Shown here one piece after another: positions 37,189 through 44,841 of a stretch of 64,000 nucleotides of DNA. How positions within the stretch are numbered: the stretch's first letter is position 1; each line of letters starts with the position of its first letter. The translations under genes and the position numbers were made by a program. Below the pieces are notes generated by a model. The model worked only from the letters and a program-made list of their open reading frames with translations. It searched no databases and was not told the origin of the DNA. Origin of the DNA: an uncultured Pelagibacteraceae bacterium (GTDB taxonomy: Bacteria; Pseudomonadota; Alphaproteobacteria; Pelagibacterales; Pelagibacteraceae); contig CACEGO010000002.1 of assembly GCA_902559075.1 (NCBI GenBank), forward strand, positions 1-64,000, given 5' to 3'.

Positions 37189-37710
37189 TTACTCTTTGGG
37201 TTGTGTTTCAGAATTTTCTGCCGACAAACTACTCATTTTTTCTGAATGTGCAAGCAAAATACTGATTAATTTAGATGCAGAAGCATTCAAAATACCCACA
37301 ATATTAGCTCTTGCTTCATCTAATGTAGGTAAACTTGCTACATTTTGGACACCAGCCTGATCCAAGACCTCGTTATCCATGATTCCACCGATTAATTTTA
37401 GGTTTTCGTTATCTTTTGCAAATTTTGAAAGAATCCTGGCTGACATTATAGCATCCTCTCCAAATGCAACTGCTGTAGGACCAGTAAATAAATTTGATAA
37501 ATCTTTACACTTTGTTTTTTCTAAAGCTAATTTTGTAATTCTGTTTTTGGTTATTTTGAAAATTATTCCATGTTCTCTCATTTTCGCTCTCAATTCATCT
37601 AATTGAGTCATAGTTAAACCTTGGTAATGGGTAACCATAACAGCTTTGCTGTTTTCAAACTTACTGGTCATCTCTTCTATATAATTTTTCTTTTGCTCTT
37701 TATTCATCAT
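37189..37710 (-). CDS. rplJ: 50S ribosomal protein L10
   Basis: [21 protein letters not shown]; upstream of rplL. Confidence 0.95.
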   Translation of the reverse strand: MMNKEQKKNYIEEMTSKFENSKAVMVTHYQGLTMTQLDELRAKMREHGIIFKITKNRITKLALEKTKCKDLSNLFTGPTAVAFGEDAIMSARILSKFAKDNENLKLIGGIMDNEVLDQAGVQNVASLPTLDEARANIVGILNASASKLISILLAHSEKMSSLSAENSETQPKE

Positions 37711-37712
37711 AA

Positions 37713-38402
37713 CTATATCGATTTCCCTAATTTAACTTTATATGAAACACCCATTGTTGATGTAGCAAATACACTTCTAATTAAATCACCTTTTAATGTG
37801 TTATTTGATTTTTCTTTTTCTAAAACATCTAAAATTGAATTGTAATTTTTTAGTAATTCATCGTCACTAAAAGATTTTTTTCCTATACTAACTCCAATAT
37901 TTCCATCTTTATCATTTCTTATTTCTACTTGACCAGATTTAGCATTAGTTACTGCTTCTTTAATATTATCTGAAACCGATCCAAGTTTGGGGTTAGGCAT
38001 CAAACCTTTTGGTCCTAAAACTTTTCCTAATTTAGAAAGTTTAATCATCATTCCTGGAGTACAAATTAATTTTTCAAAATTCAATTCTCCTCCTTTAATT
38101 CTTTCAACAAACTCATCACCACCTACAATATCTGCACCAGCATCTTTTGCTTCTTGAGCTTTATTATCCTCACAAACTACCGCAACTTTAACTTTCTTTC
38201 CTGTTCCACCAGGTAAATTAACTACTGTTCTGATATTAACTTCACTTTTTTTTTGTTTGTTGTTTATTTGAAAACTTAAATCTAAAGACTCATCAAATTT
38301 AGTTGTACAGTTTTTCTTAAGTTCAGGTAATAATTTCTCGATAGACTCTGCAGTCAAGTCTTTTGTCTTTTCAGGTAATTTTTTATATCTTTTAGATGAC
38401 AT
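37713..38402 (-). CDS. rplA: 50S ribosomal protein L1
   Basis: GKVLGPKGLMPNPKLGSV. Confidence 0.97.
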   Translation of the reverse strand: MSSKRYKKLPEKTKDLTAESIEKLLPELKKNCTTKFDESLDLSFQINNKQKKSEVNIRTVVNLPGGTGKKVKVAVVCEDNKAQEAKDAGADIVGGDEFVERIKGGELNFEKLICTPGMMIKLSKLGKVLGPKGLMPNPKLGSVSDNIKEAVTNAKSGQVEIRNDKDGNIGVSIGKKSFSDDELLKNYNSILDVLEKEKSNNTLKGDLIRSVFATSTMGVSYKVKLGKSI

Positions 38403-38827
38403 TACTCTTTTACCTCAATACCCATTGATCTGGCTGATCCAGCAATAATTTTTGTAGCTTCTTCAATATCGTGCGCATTTAAATCTTTCATTTTTTCTTT
38501 TGCAATGCTCTCTAATTGTTTTTTTGAAATTGAGGCAACAATATTTCTACCAGGTTCTTTAGAACCACCTTTAAGTTTAACTGCTTCTTTAATATAAAAA
38601 GATGCTGGAGGTGATTTTATTTTAAAATCAAATTTTTTATCTTTATAGACTGTAATTTCAACTGGAACAGGTTTACCTGCCATTGATTTAGTCTTGTCAT
38701 TAAATGCTTTACAAAACTCCATTATGTTCACCCCTCGCTGACCTAAGGCAGGTCCAACTGGAGGAGCTGGGTTTGCTTGACCACCTTTAATTTGCAACTT
38801 TATAAATCCACTAATTTCTTTTGCCAT
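38402..38827 (-). CDS. rplK: 50S ribosomal protein L11
   Basis: [30 protein letters not shown]. Confidence 0.98.
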   Translation of the reverse strand: MAKEISGFIKLQIKGGQANPAPPVGPALGQRGVNIMEFCKAFNDKTKSMAGKPVPVEITVYKDKKFDFKIKSPPASFYIKEAVKLKGGSKEPGRNIVASISKKQLESIAKEKMKDLNAHDIEEATKIIAGSARSMGIEVKE

Positions 38828-39357
38828 TAACTTACCTTCTCTACCTGATTATACTCTAAATCTACAGGTGTTGGACGACCAAATATAGAAACTGAAACCT
38901 TAAGTCTAGCTTTTTCTTCATCAATTTCTTCAATCATTCCATTAAATGATGCAAATGGTCCATCTACAACCTGAACTTTTTCACCAACGCTGTACTCTAT
39001 ACCAGATTTTGGTTGAGCCACACCATCTTTTATTTGACCTAAAATCTTTTCAACTTCTTTATCTGATACGGGTACAGGAATACCTCTTGTGCCTAAAAAA
39101 CCACTTACTCTTTTTATGTTCTTGATCATATGATAAATATTATTATCCATCTCGCTCTTAATTAATACGTATCCAGGAAAGTATTTTTTTTTTCTTTGAA
39201 TTCTTTTTCCTCTCTTGACCTCAGTAACGTCGTGCGTAGGTACAATAATTTCCTCAAATTTATCTGCAATTTTTGCTTTATCTGCTTCTTCTTTAATTAA
39301 AGATGCAACCTTGTTTTCAAAACTTGAATGAGATTGAACAATGTACCAGTTTTTCAT
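38827..39357 (-). CDS. nusG: Transcription termination/antitermination protein NusG
   Basis: [39 protein letters not shown]. Confidence 0.97.
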   Translation of the reverse strand: MKNWYIVQSHSSFENKVASLIKEEADKAKIADKFEEIIVPTHDVTEVKRGKRIQRKKKYFPGYVLIKSEMDNNIYHMIKNIKRVSGFLGTRGIPVPVSDKEVEKILGQIKDGVAQPKSGIEYSVGEKVQVVDGPFASFNGMIEEIDEEKARLKVSVSIFGRPTPVDLEYNQVEKVS

Positions 39358-39548
39358 TATATACTTACCTTAAGTAGTAATTCTAGGAAAAATTTCAAAA
39401 CCTGATCTAAAAGGAGAAAAAATAAAGACATAACAACTGCCATTACAAATACCATCAAAGCACCTTGCAATGTCTCTTTCCAAGTTGGCCAAGTAACTTT
39501 GAAAGCCTCTTGTTTAACTTCCTGAATAAATTTAATCGGGTTTCTCAT
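39357..39548 (-). CDS. secE: Preprotein translocase subunit SecE
   Basis: EVKQEAFKVTWPTWKETL + single TM; upstream of nusG. Confidence 0.94.
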   Translation of the reverse strand: MRNPIKFIQEVKQEAFKVTWPTWKETLQGALMVFVMAVVMSLFFLLLDQVLKFFLELLLKVSI

Positions 39549-39565
39549 AATTTACATGCTCAAAT

Positions 39566-39641
39566 TGGCAGGAGCGGAGGGACTCGAACCCTCAGCCTCC
39601 GGTTTTGGAGACCGGCGCTCTACCAATTGAGCTACACTCCT
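39566..39641 (-). tRNA. tRNA-Trp(CCA)
   Basis: Complementary strand AGGAGTGTAGCTCAATTGGTAGAGC...CTCCAAA...GGTTCGAGTCC...CTCCTGCCA; encoded CCA; between secE and tuf. Confidence 0.96.
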
Positions 39642-39651
39642 ATTTATAGAG

Positions 39652-40842
39652 TTACTCTATAATTTTAGTTACTACTCCTGCTCCAACAGTTCTTCCACCT
39701 TCTCTTATCGCAAAGTTTAATTTTTCGGCCATTGCAATTGGCGTAATAAGTTTAACAGTAAATTTAGCATCATCACCTGGCATAACCATTTCAGTTCCAG
39801 CTGGTAATTCTACTTCACCTGTTACATCTGTTGTTCTAAAATAAAACTGAGGTCTATATTTAGTAAAGAAAGGCGTGTGTCTTCCACCCTCGTCTTTTTT
39901 AAGTACATAAGCTTGAGCCTCAAATTTAGTATGTGGAGTAATTGAACCAGGCTTACAAAGAACTTGTCCTCTTTCAATGTCAGTTCTTTCAATACCTCTC
40001 AATAAAATCCCTACGTTATCACCAGCTTCACCAGAATCTAAGAGTTTTCTAAACATTTCAACTCCAGTACAAACTGATTTCTTAGTTTCTTTAATTCCAA
40101 CTATTTCAACTTCTTCTCCAGTTTTAATTACACCTGATTCAACTCTACCTGTCGCAACTGTTCCTCTTCCAGAAATTGAGAACACGTCTTCAATCGGCAT
40201 CAAGAATGGTTTATCAACCTCTCTAGCTGGTTGTGGAATATGTTCGTCAACAGCTTTCATTAACTCTAAAATTGAATTTTTTCCAATTTCATCATCTCTT
40301 CCTTCAACTGCTGCTAAAGCTGAACCTTTAACAATTGGTGTTTTGTCACCTGGATATTTATATGATGTTAAAAGCTCTCTGATTTCTTCCTCAACAAGTT
40401 CAATCATTTCTTTATCATCAACTTGATCTACTTTATTTAAGTAAACAACTATAGCTGGAATACCAACTTGTCTTCCCAAAAGAATATGTTCTCTTGTTTG
40501 TGGCATTGGACCATCAGCTGCATTAACAACTAAGATAGCTCCATCCATTTGTGCAGCACCAGTAATCATGTTTTTTACATAGTCAGCGTGTCCAGGACAA
40601 TCCACGTGAGCATAGTGTCTTTTTTCAGTTTCATACTCAACGTGTGCTGTTGAAATTGTTATACCTCTCTCTTTTTCTTCAGGTGCTTTATCAATTTGAT
40701 CATAAGCAACTGCTGTTCCGCCGCCCGCTTGTGCTAATACATTTGTAATCGCGGCAGTAAGAGTTGTTTTACCATGGTCTACATGACCGATAGTCCCAAT
40801 GTTACAGTGGGGTTTATTTCTTACAAATTTTTCTTTTGACAT
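39652..40842 (-). CDS. tuf: Elongation factor Tu
   Basis: [18 protein letters not shown]; full-length EF-Tu. Confidence 0.99.
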   Translation of the reverse strand: MSKEKFVRNKPHCNIGTIGHVDHGKTTLTAAITNVLAQAGGGTAVAYDQIDKAPEEKERGITISTAHVEYETEKRHYAHVDCPGHADYVKNMITGAAQMDGAILVVNAADGPMPQTREHILLGRQVGIPAIVVYLNKVDQVDDKEMIELVEEEIRELLTSYKYPGDKTPIVKGSALAAVEGRDDEIGKNSILELMKAVDEHIPQPAREVDKPFLMPIEDVFSISGRGTVATGRVESGVIKTGEEVEIVGIKETKKSVCTGVEMFRKLLDSGEAGDNVGILLRGIERTDIERGQVLCKPGSITPHTKFEAQAYVLKKDEGGRHTPFFTKYRPQFYFRTTDVTGEVELPAGTEMVMPGDDAKFTVKLITPIAMAEKLNFAIREGGRTVGAGVVTKIIE

Positions 40843-40890
40843 TACTTTTTTTACCTCAGTTTATTTGTTTTCATTTCTAATTTTATTTCT

Positions 40891-40964
40891 TGGAGCGGGT
40901 AAAGGGAATCGAACCCTTACATCCAGCTTGGAAGGCTAGCGTTCTACCATTGAACTACACCCGC
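40891..40964 (-). tRNA. tRNA-Gly(TCC)
   Basis: Complement GCGGGTGTAGTTCAATGGTAGAACGCTAGCCTTCCAAGCTGG...TACCCGCTCCA. Confidence 0.95.
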
Positions 40965-41009
40965 ACAACCCCAAGAGTAACACTCCATGTTAAAAAAAAA
41001 ATTATTGAA

Positions 41010-41095
41010 TGGTGGAGGGGGAAAGATTCGAACTTTCGAAGACCGAAGTCAACGGGTTTACAGCCCGCCCCATTTGACCGCTCTGGAACCCCTCC
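41010..41095 (-). tRNA. tRNA-Tyr(GTA)
   Basis: Complement GGAGGGGTTCCAGAGCGGTCAAATGGGGCGGGCTGTAAACCCGTTGACTTCG...CCCCTCCACCA; long variable arm. Confidence 0.95.
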
Positions 41096-41224
41096 TTTGG
41101 GGAAGTGTCCCCTTGTTCAATAAAGCTTCAAATAACAAGCGTTTTATATATTTTATTTGTGCAAATGCAACACGTGATTTAATAAGAAAATATCAAAAAA
41201 AACGTGTAAAACTCCTGTTAATTT

Positions 41225-41968
41225 ATGAATAAATCATCTTTTTTTATTGTTGGACAACATGCGGTGATGGAAGCTCTTAAAAACCCCAAAAGAAAAGTGT
41301 TAAGAGTTTTTTTAACTGAAGAGTCTAAAAAAAATATTCATAGAAAAAACCCTAACACTAACGTTTTAGAAGACGTTAAAGTTTATTTTAAATCTAAAAA
41401 AGAATTAGACAAGTACACATCTAAAGAACAATTGATGCATAATGGTTATGTTGCTGAAATTGAACATTTAGATCAACCAGACTTAAAAAATTTCATTAAA
41501 AATAAGAATAATTTAACATTTGTTTGTCTTGATGAAGTTTCAGATCCAAGAAATATAGGTGCATTAATAAGAAGTGCAGCCTCATTTGAAATTGATGGAT
41601 TAATAATTAAAGAAAGACATTTTCCTAAAGAAAGTAAATTAATGTATAAATCAGCAAGTGGGTGTATGGAACACGTTAATATATTTCAGGTATCAAACAT
41701 TAATTCTACGCTAAAAAATTTAAGAGAGAAAAATTTCTGGGTTTATGGTTTTGATCCAAGGGGCCAAAAAAATTTCACTGATATAAAGTGGGAAGGCAAT
41801 AATATACTTTTGTTTGGTTCTGAAGGATTTGGAATGAGAGAGCATACAGGTAAATATGCAGACTTTTTTGTAAAAATTAATATAAGTAAAGAGATTGAAA
41901 GTTTAAATATCTCAAATAGTGCAGCAATTGTATTTCATCATCTAAGTTATATAAAAAAAAAGAGTTGA
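41225..41968 (+). CDS. rlmB: TrmH-family 23S rRNA (guanosine-2'-O-)-methyltransferase, RlmB-like
   Basis: GQHAVMEALKNPKR, LDEVSDPRNIGALIRSAASFEIDG, LFGSEGFGMR. Confidence 0.9.
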   Translation: MNKSSFFIVGQHAVMEALKNPKRKVLRVFLTEESKKNIHRKNPNTNVLEDVKVYFKSKKELDKYTSKEQLMHNGYVAEIEHLDQPDLKNFIKNKNNLTFVCLDEVSDPRNIGALIRSAASFEIDGLIIKERHFPKESKLMYKSASGCMEHVNIFQVSNINSTLKNLREKNFWVYGFDPRGQKNFTDIKWEGNNILLFGSEGFGMREHTGKYADFFVKINISKEIESLNISNSAAIVFHHLSYIKKKS

Positions 41969-42001
41969 TTATTTACAAAATTGTTAATAACTATTGCGCA
42001 T

Positions 42002-42077
42002 GCCCTTGTAGCTCAGCTGGTAGAGCAATTGATTTGTAATCAATAGGTCCGCGGTTCGAATCCGTGCGGGGGCACCA
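42002..42077 (+). tRNA. tRNA-Thr(TGT)
   Basis: GCCCTTGTAGCTCAGCTGGTAGAGCAATTGATTTGTAATCAATAGGTCCGCGGTTCGAATCCGTGCGGGGGCACCA. Confidence 0.96.
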
Positions 42078-42782
42078 CTTCACTTACTTTTTTATCAAAA
42101 TTATTTATTCAAAAGCTATTCTTAACACAAAAAGTGTGGTCAGAGTGTGGACAGATTTGTAGACCAATCAAGTAGTCTAAAGCAAAATTAATTTACACCA
42201 TTCTTAATTAATTTTTTAAAAGTTTTTTTATCAACAATATTACATTTTGAGTCCATGGCTAAATTTAAATCATCACCCATTTTTAAAATCATAGATTGAT
42301 GATATTCGCCATTTATATTTTCAATAGCGTAACCAATCTGTAAAGAGTCTAATGTTGCTCCCCATGAATAGATATTATCTTTATATTCAAATTTATCTTT
42401 ATTCGTTTCATCTGGTTTTTTATCTTTCCAATCTGTCTCTGTCATCATTCCTTGTTCATAAACAGTAACTGTTGTTTTTTTTTTAACATCTTTTAATTTG
42501 TAAAATATATGACCATTGTAAGAACCTATAGATAAATGAGGTTGCTCATCAGGACTAAAAGCTCCACTTGCAGATTTATTTTCTTTTATAATTTGTTTAC
42601 ATGATAGATATGTAAAAGGTGTAGCTGCAATAGCATTAACACTTAATATTAATCCTAGAACCGTAATCCCTAAAAGTTTTTTCATAGTGAAAACTCTACC
42701 ACTGCACCCATAATGTGACCAGACTAAAAATATTTAGAGTTTATCGTTGCAAACAAATAATTATTTAAACTTTAGTAATTGT
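42033..42782. mobile_element. Putative integrase-less tRNA-Thr-anchored unit T1 (750 bp repeat-to-repeat)
   Basis: Bounded by a 45-bp perfect direct repeat of the tRNA-Thr 3' part (42033-42077 = 42783-42827) starting at the anticodon loop; one secreted-protein gene inside. Confidence 0.75.
42188..42685 (-). CDS. Hypothetical secreted protein, 165 aa (cargo of T1)
   Basis: Signal peptide MKKLLGITVLGLILSVNAIAA; ORF fills the unit. Confidence 0.8.
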   Translation of the reverse strand: MKKLLGITVLGLILSVNAIAATPFTYLSCKQIIKENKSASGAFSPDEQPHLSIGSYNGHIFYKLKDVKKKTTVTVYEQGMMTETDWKDKKPDETNKDKFEYKDNIYSWGATLDSLQIGYAIENINGEYHQSMILKMGDDLNLAMDSKCNIVDKKTFKKLIKNGVN

Positions 42783-42827
42783 TTTGTAATCAATAGGTCC
42801 GCGGTTCGAATCCGTGCGGGGGCACCA
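42783..42827 (+). repeat. Second copy of tRNA-Thr anticodon-loop-to-CCA segment (att-like)
   Basis: 45/45 identity with 42033-42077. Confidence 0.95.
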
Positions 42828-42994
42828 TCACTCAATAAATTCAACACTAATTATTTTTGCAAAGCTAAAGCTAAACTAAATTATGATGTTGAGTGTATCG
42901 TGAGTGTGTCAAGATTTCGAGATAGTTAAAATTTTTTATCTATGATTTGAAATCTAACCTTAGGGCACAAGATTATGAGGACCGTGCATAATTA

Positions 42995-43588
42995 TTAATA
43001 AGCTTCATATTGTAACCAATCAAAAAACAAATTTGAACCAATACTAACTTGTAATGAGTCTCTCCAAGGCCTGTTATTTTTAATTTCTTTGCTCCACTCA
43101 TAACAAGATATGTTTATTTCACCATCACTAAGCACGAAAGTAATTTGATGAATTTTACTTTTGCCTGTTTTATCAGCTTTATGAGAAAATGAGTCTTTAT
43201 ATTTATCAATAAAATTAATTGAATTTTCAATATTATTAGATATTTCTTCTCTTTTTTCTAAACATTCATCAATTTTATTTTCAAAAATTAAACCACCTTT
43301 AAGCTCAACAATCTCAAAGCTTCCGTCGTTTCTATAATGAAAATTATATTGTATATATTCTGAATTTGAATCTGGATTGAAAAAAATTCTTTTAAATTTA
43401 TCACTTTTATAAAACGAACTCATTTTAGGTAACTGATTATCAATTTCTTTTTTGGAATAGTATTCCAATAAACTTTTACCTATGCTCATTCCATCTATTT
43501 CAAAATCAGAAATACCATCTGCCTTGGTCCATGATTGAAGACTAAAGATTAAAATCAATACTGATAGAAATACTCTCATAAAGAGCAC
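42995..43588 (-). CDS. Secreted protein of the array paralog family, 197 aa (cargo of T2; start may be 43579)
   Basis: MRVFLSVLILIFSLQSWTKADGISDFEIDGMSIGKSLLEYYSKKEI...YEAY; paralogous to 47416-48060 and 48138-48728. Confidence 0.85.
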   Translation of the reverse strand: MLFMRVFLSVLILIFSLQSWTKADGISDFEIDGMSIGKSLLEYYSKKEIDNQLPKMSSFYKSDKFKRIFFNPDSNSEYIQYNFHYRNDGSFEIVELKGGLIFENKIDECLEKREEISNNIENSINFIDKYKDSFSHKADKTGKSKIHQITFVLSDGEINISCYEWSKEIKNNRPWRDSLQVSIGSNLFFDWLQYEAY

Positions 43589-43676
43589 TTTCTCACTGTG
43601 TCATATGTGTGTCAAGATTTGAAATATTTTTCAATTAATTTTAATAGCATTTGTTTATTTATACTTTGACTCTCGA

Positions 43677-43704
43677 TTTGTAATCAATAGATCCGCGGTT
43701 CGAA
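43677..43704 (+). repeat. Third, truncated tRNA-Thr fragment (28 bp, 1 mismatch)
   Basis: tttgtaatcaatagAtccgcggttcgaa versus 42033-42060. Confidence 0.88.
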
Positions 43705-43707
43705 ATT

Positions 43708-43845
43708 TTACCAGGCTGTTAGTTTCCAGCACTCATTAGCATCCTCAATACGAACATAACAACCTAGAAAAGACATAATTTTAAATGCACAAAAGCCTCC
43801 AACTAAAATAATGACTACGAGCATTATTGGATTAATTTTTTTCAT
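43708..43845 (-). CDS. 45-aa putative membrane microprotein (MKKINPIMLVVIILVGGFCAFKIMSFLGCYVRIEDANECWKLTAW)
   Basis: Not in supplied ORF track; hydrophobic N-terminal helix; fills the gap between the third att-like copy and nadK. Confidence 0.45.
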   Translation of the reverse strand: MKKINPIMLVVIILVGGFCAFKIMSFLGCYVRIEDANECWKLTAW

Positions 43846-43848
43846 TTA

Positions 43849-44619
43849 CTAACTAGTTTCTCTTCTTATTTGTTCAATTTTAATCTTTTTCTGTAGACTT
43901 CTATTTTTATCATAAAGGAGATTAAACTTTATTTTATTATTAGTTTTAACTGTAATTGATTTAGCATTTCTTACTTCTAAATTATCTGCAACAGCACTAA
44001 TAGGTCTTTTAGTTGGGTTTAAGTTAGTTATAACTATTTTAGTTTTGTCATTAACTATTTTACCCTTCCATCTTCTTGGTCTAAATGCACTTATTGGTGA
44101 TATTGATAATTTTTTTGAATGAAGACTTAAAATAGGTCCATGAACTGAGAGATTATAAGCTGTACTTCCTGCGGGTGTTGATACTAATACCCCATCTGAA
44201 ACTAATTTTTTAATTATTTGTTTTGAGCCTTGTTTAATTGATAAAGATGCTGCTTGTCTACTTTGTCTTAGTACAGAAACTTCATTGATTGCTATAGATC
44301 TTCTTGTTTGATTATTTTTATTTTTAACAATCATTTCCAGTGGAGAAATTGAAACCAAATTTGCTTTATATAAGTTTTTTAAAATATCTTTTGAAGAAAA
44401 TTTATTCATAAGAAAACCATAATTTCCAGAATTAATTCCATAAAAATTTTTATTCGAATTTTTATTTTTTTTTAGTGTTTGAAGCATAAAACCATCACCA
44501 CCTATAACAATTATGAGATTTTCTATTTTAAAATGATTTGTTTTTATTTTTTTTAATAATAAATTTTTAATACTTGACGATTTCTTATTTTTATCTGAAA
44601 TGATTTGAAGTTTACTCAT
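43849..44619 (-). CDS. nadK: NAD kinase
   Basis: IVIGGDGFMLQTLKK, GINSGNYGFLMN, VSTPAGSTAYNLSVHGPIL. Confidence 0.93.
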   Translation of the reverse strand: MSKLQIISDKNKKSSSIKNLLLKKIKTNHFKIENLIIVIGGDGFMLQTLKKNKNSNKNFYGINSGNYGFLMNKFSSKDILKNLYKANLVSISPLEMIVKNKNNQTRRSIAINEVSVLRQSRQAASLSIKQGSKQIIKKLVSDGVLVSTPAGSTAYNLSVHGPILSLHSKKLSISPISAFRPRRWKGKIVNDKTKIVITNLNPTKRPISAVADNLEVRNAKSITVKTNNKIKFNLLYDKNRSLQKKIKIEQIRRETS

Positions 44620-44623
44620 TTAA

Positions 44624-44709
44624 TGGTGCCCTCGGCCAGACTCGAACTGGCACTCCGCAAGCGGCAAGGATTTTAAGTCCTTTGTGTCTACCAATTTCAC
44701 CACGAGGGC
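44624..44709 (-). tRNA. tRNA-Leu(TAA)
   Basis: Complement GCCCTCGTGGTGAAATTGGTAGACACAAAGGACTTAAAATCCTTGCCGCTTGCGGAGTGCCAGTTCGAGTCTGGCCGAGGGCACCA. Confidence 0.96.
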
Positions 44710-44792
44710 ATTAATGAATTTCATGAGTGTTTAAGCTAATATTTATAATTCAACAAGACTAATAAGTAAAATTTTTTTAATTTATCTCACTA

Positions 44793-44811
44793 GGTACTGG
44801 TCAGGTACTGG
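44793..44811 (+). repeat. L1 left iteron pair GGTACTGG-tca-GGTACTGG (11-bp period)
   Basis: Direct reading. Confidence 0.95.
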
Positions 44812-44841
44812 TTGTCCTATATTATCCTATAAGATTTTCCT

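Larger units (their letters stand above)
42783..43676. mobile_element. Putative integrase-less tRNA-Thr-anchored unit T2 (894 bp)
   Basis: Bounded by tRNA-Thr fragment copies 2 and 3; one secreted-protein gene; 11-bp-spaced GTGT repeats near both ends. Confidence 0.7.

Noticed and set aside
36756-37265. 169-aa plus-strand ORF
   Set aside because: Antisense to rplL/rplJ; Ala/Ser-rich translation is a mirror of the Ala-rich rplL hinge.
39465-39662. 65-aa plus-strand ORF with GGTRTLSLRFWRPALYQLSYTP
   Set aside because: Translation through the antisense of tRNA-Trp.
39977-40426. 149-aa plus-strand ORF
   Set aside because: Antisense to tuf, low-complexity translation, no domain.
40890-41232. 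ORFs MERVKGIEPLHPAWKASVLPLNYTRT... and MLKKKLLNGGGGKIRTFEDRSQR...
   Set aside because: Classic spurious translations across tRNA-Gly and tRNA-Tyr genes.
42783-42827. Second tRNA-Thr gene
   Set aside because: Only the anticodon-loop-to-CCA part is present; no acceptor 5' strand or D-arm, so an att-like fragment rather than a gene.
42747-42929. 60-aa plus-strand ORF
   Set aside because: Runs through the duplicated tRNA-Thr fragment; FVINRSAVRIRAGAP is a common tRNA-derived false ORF.
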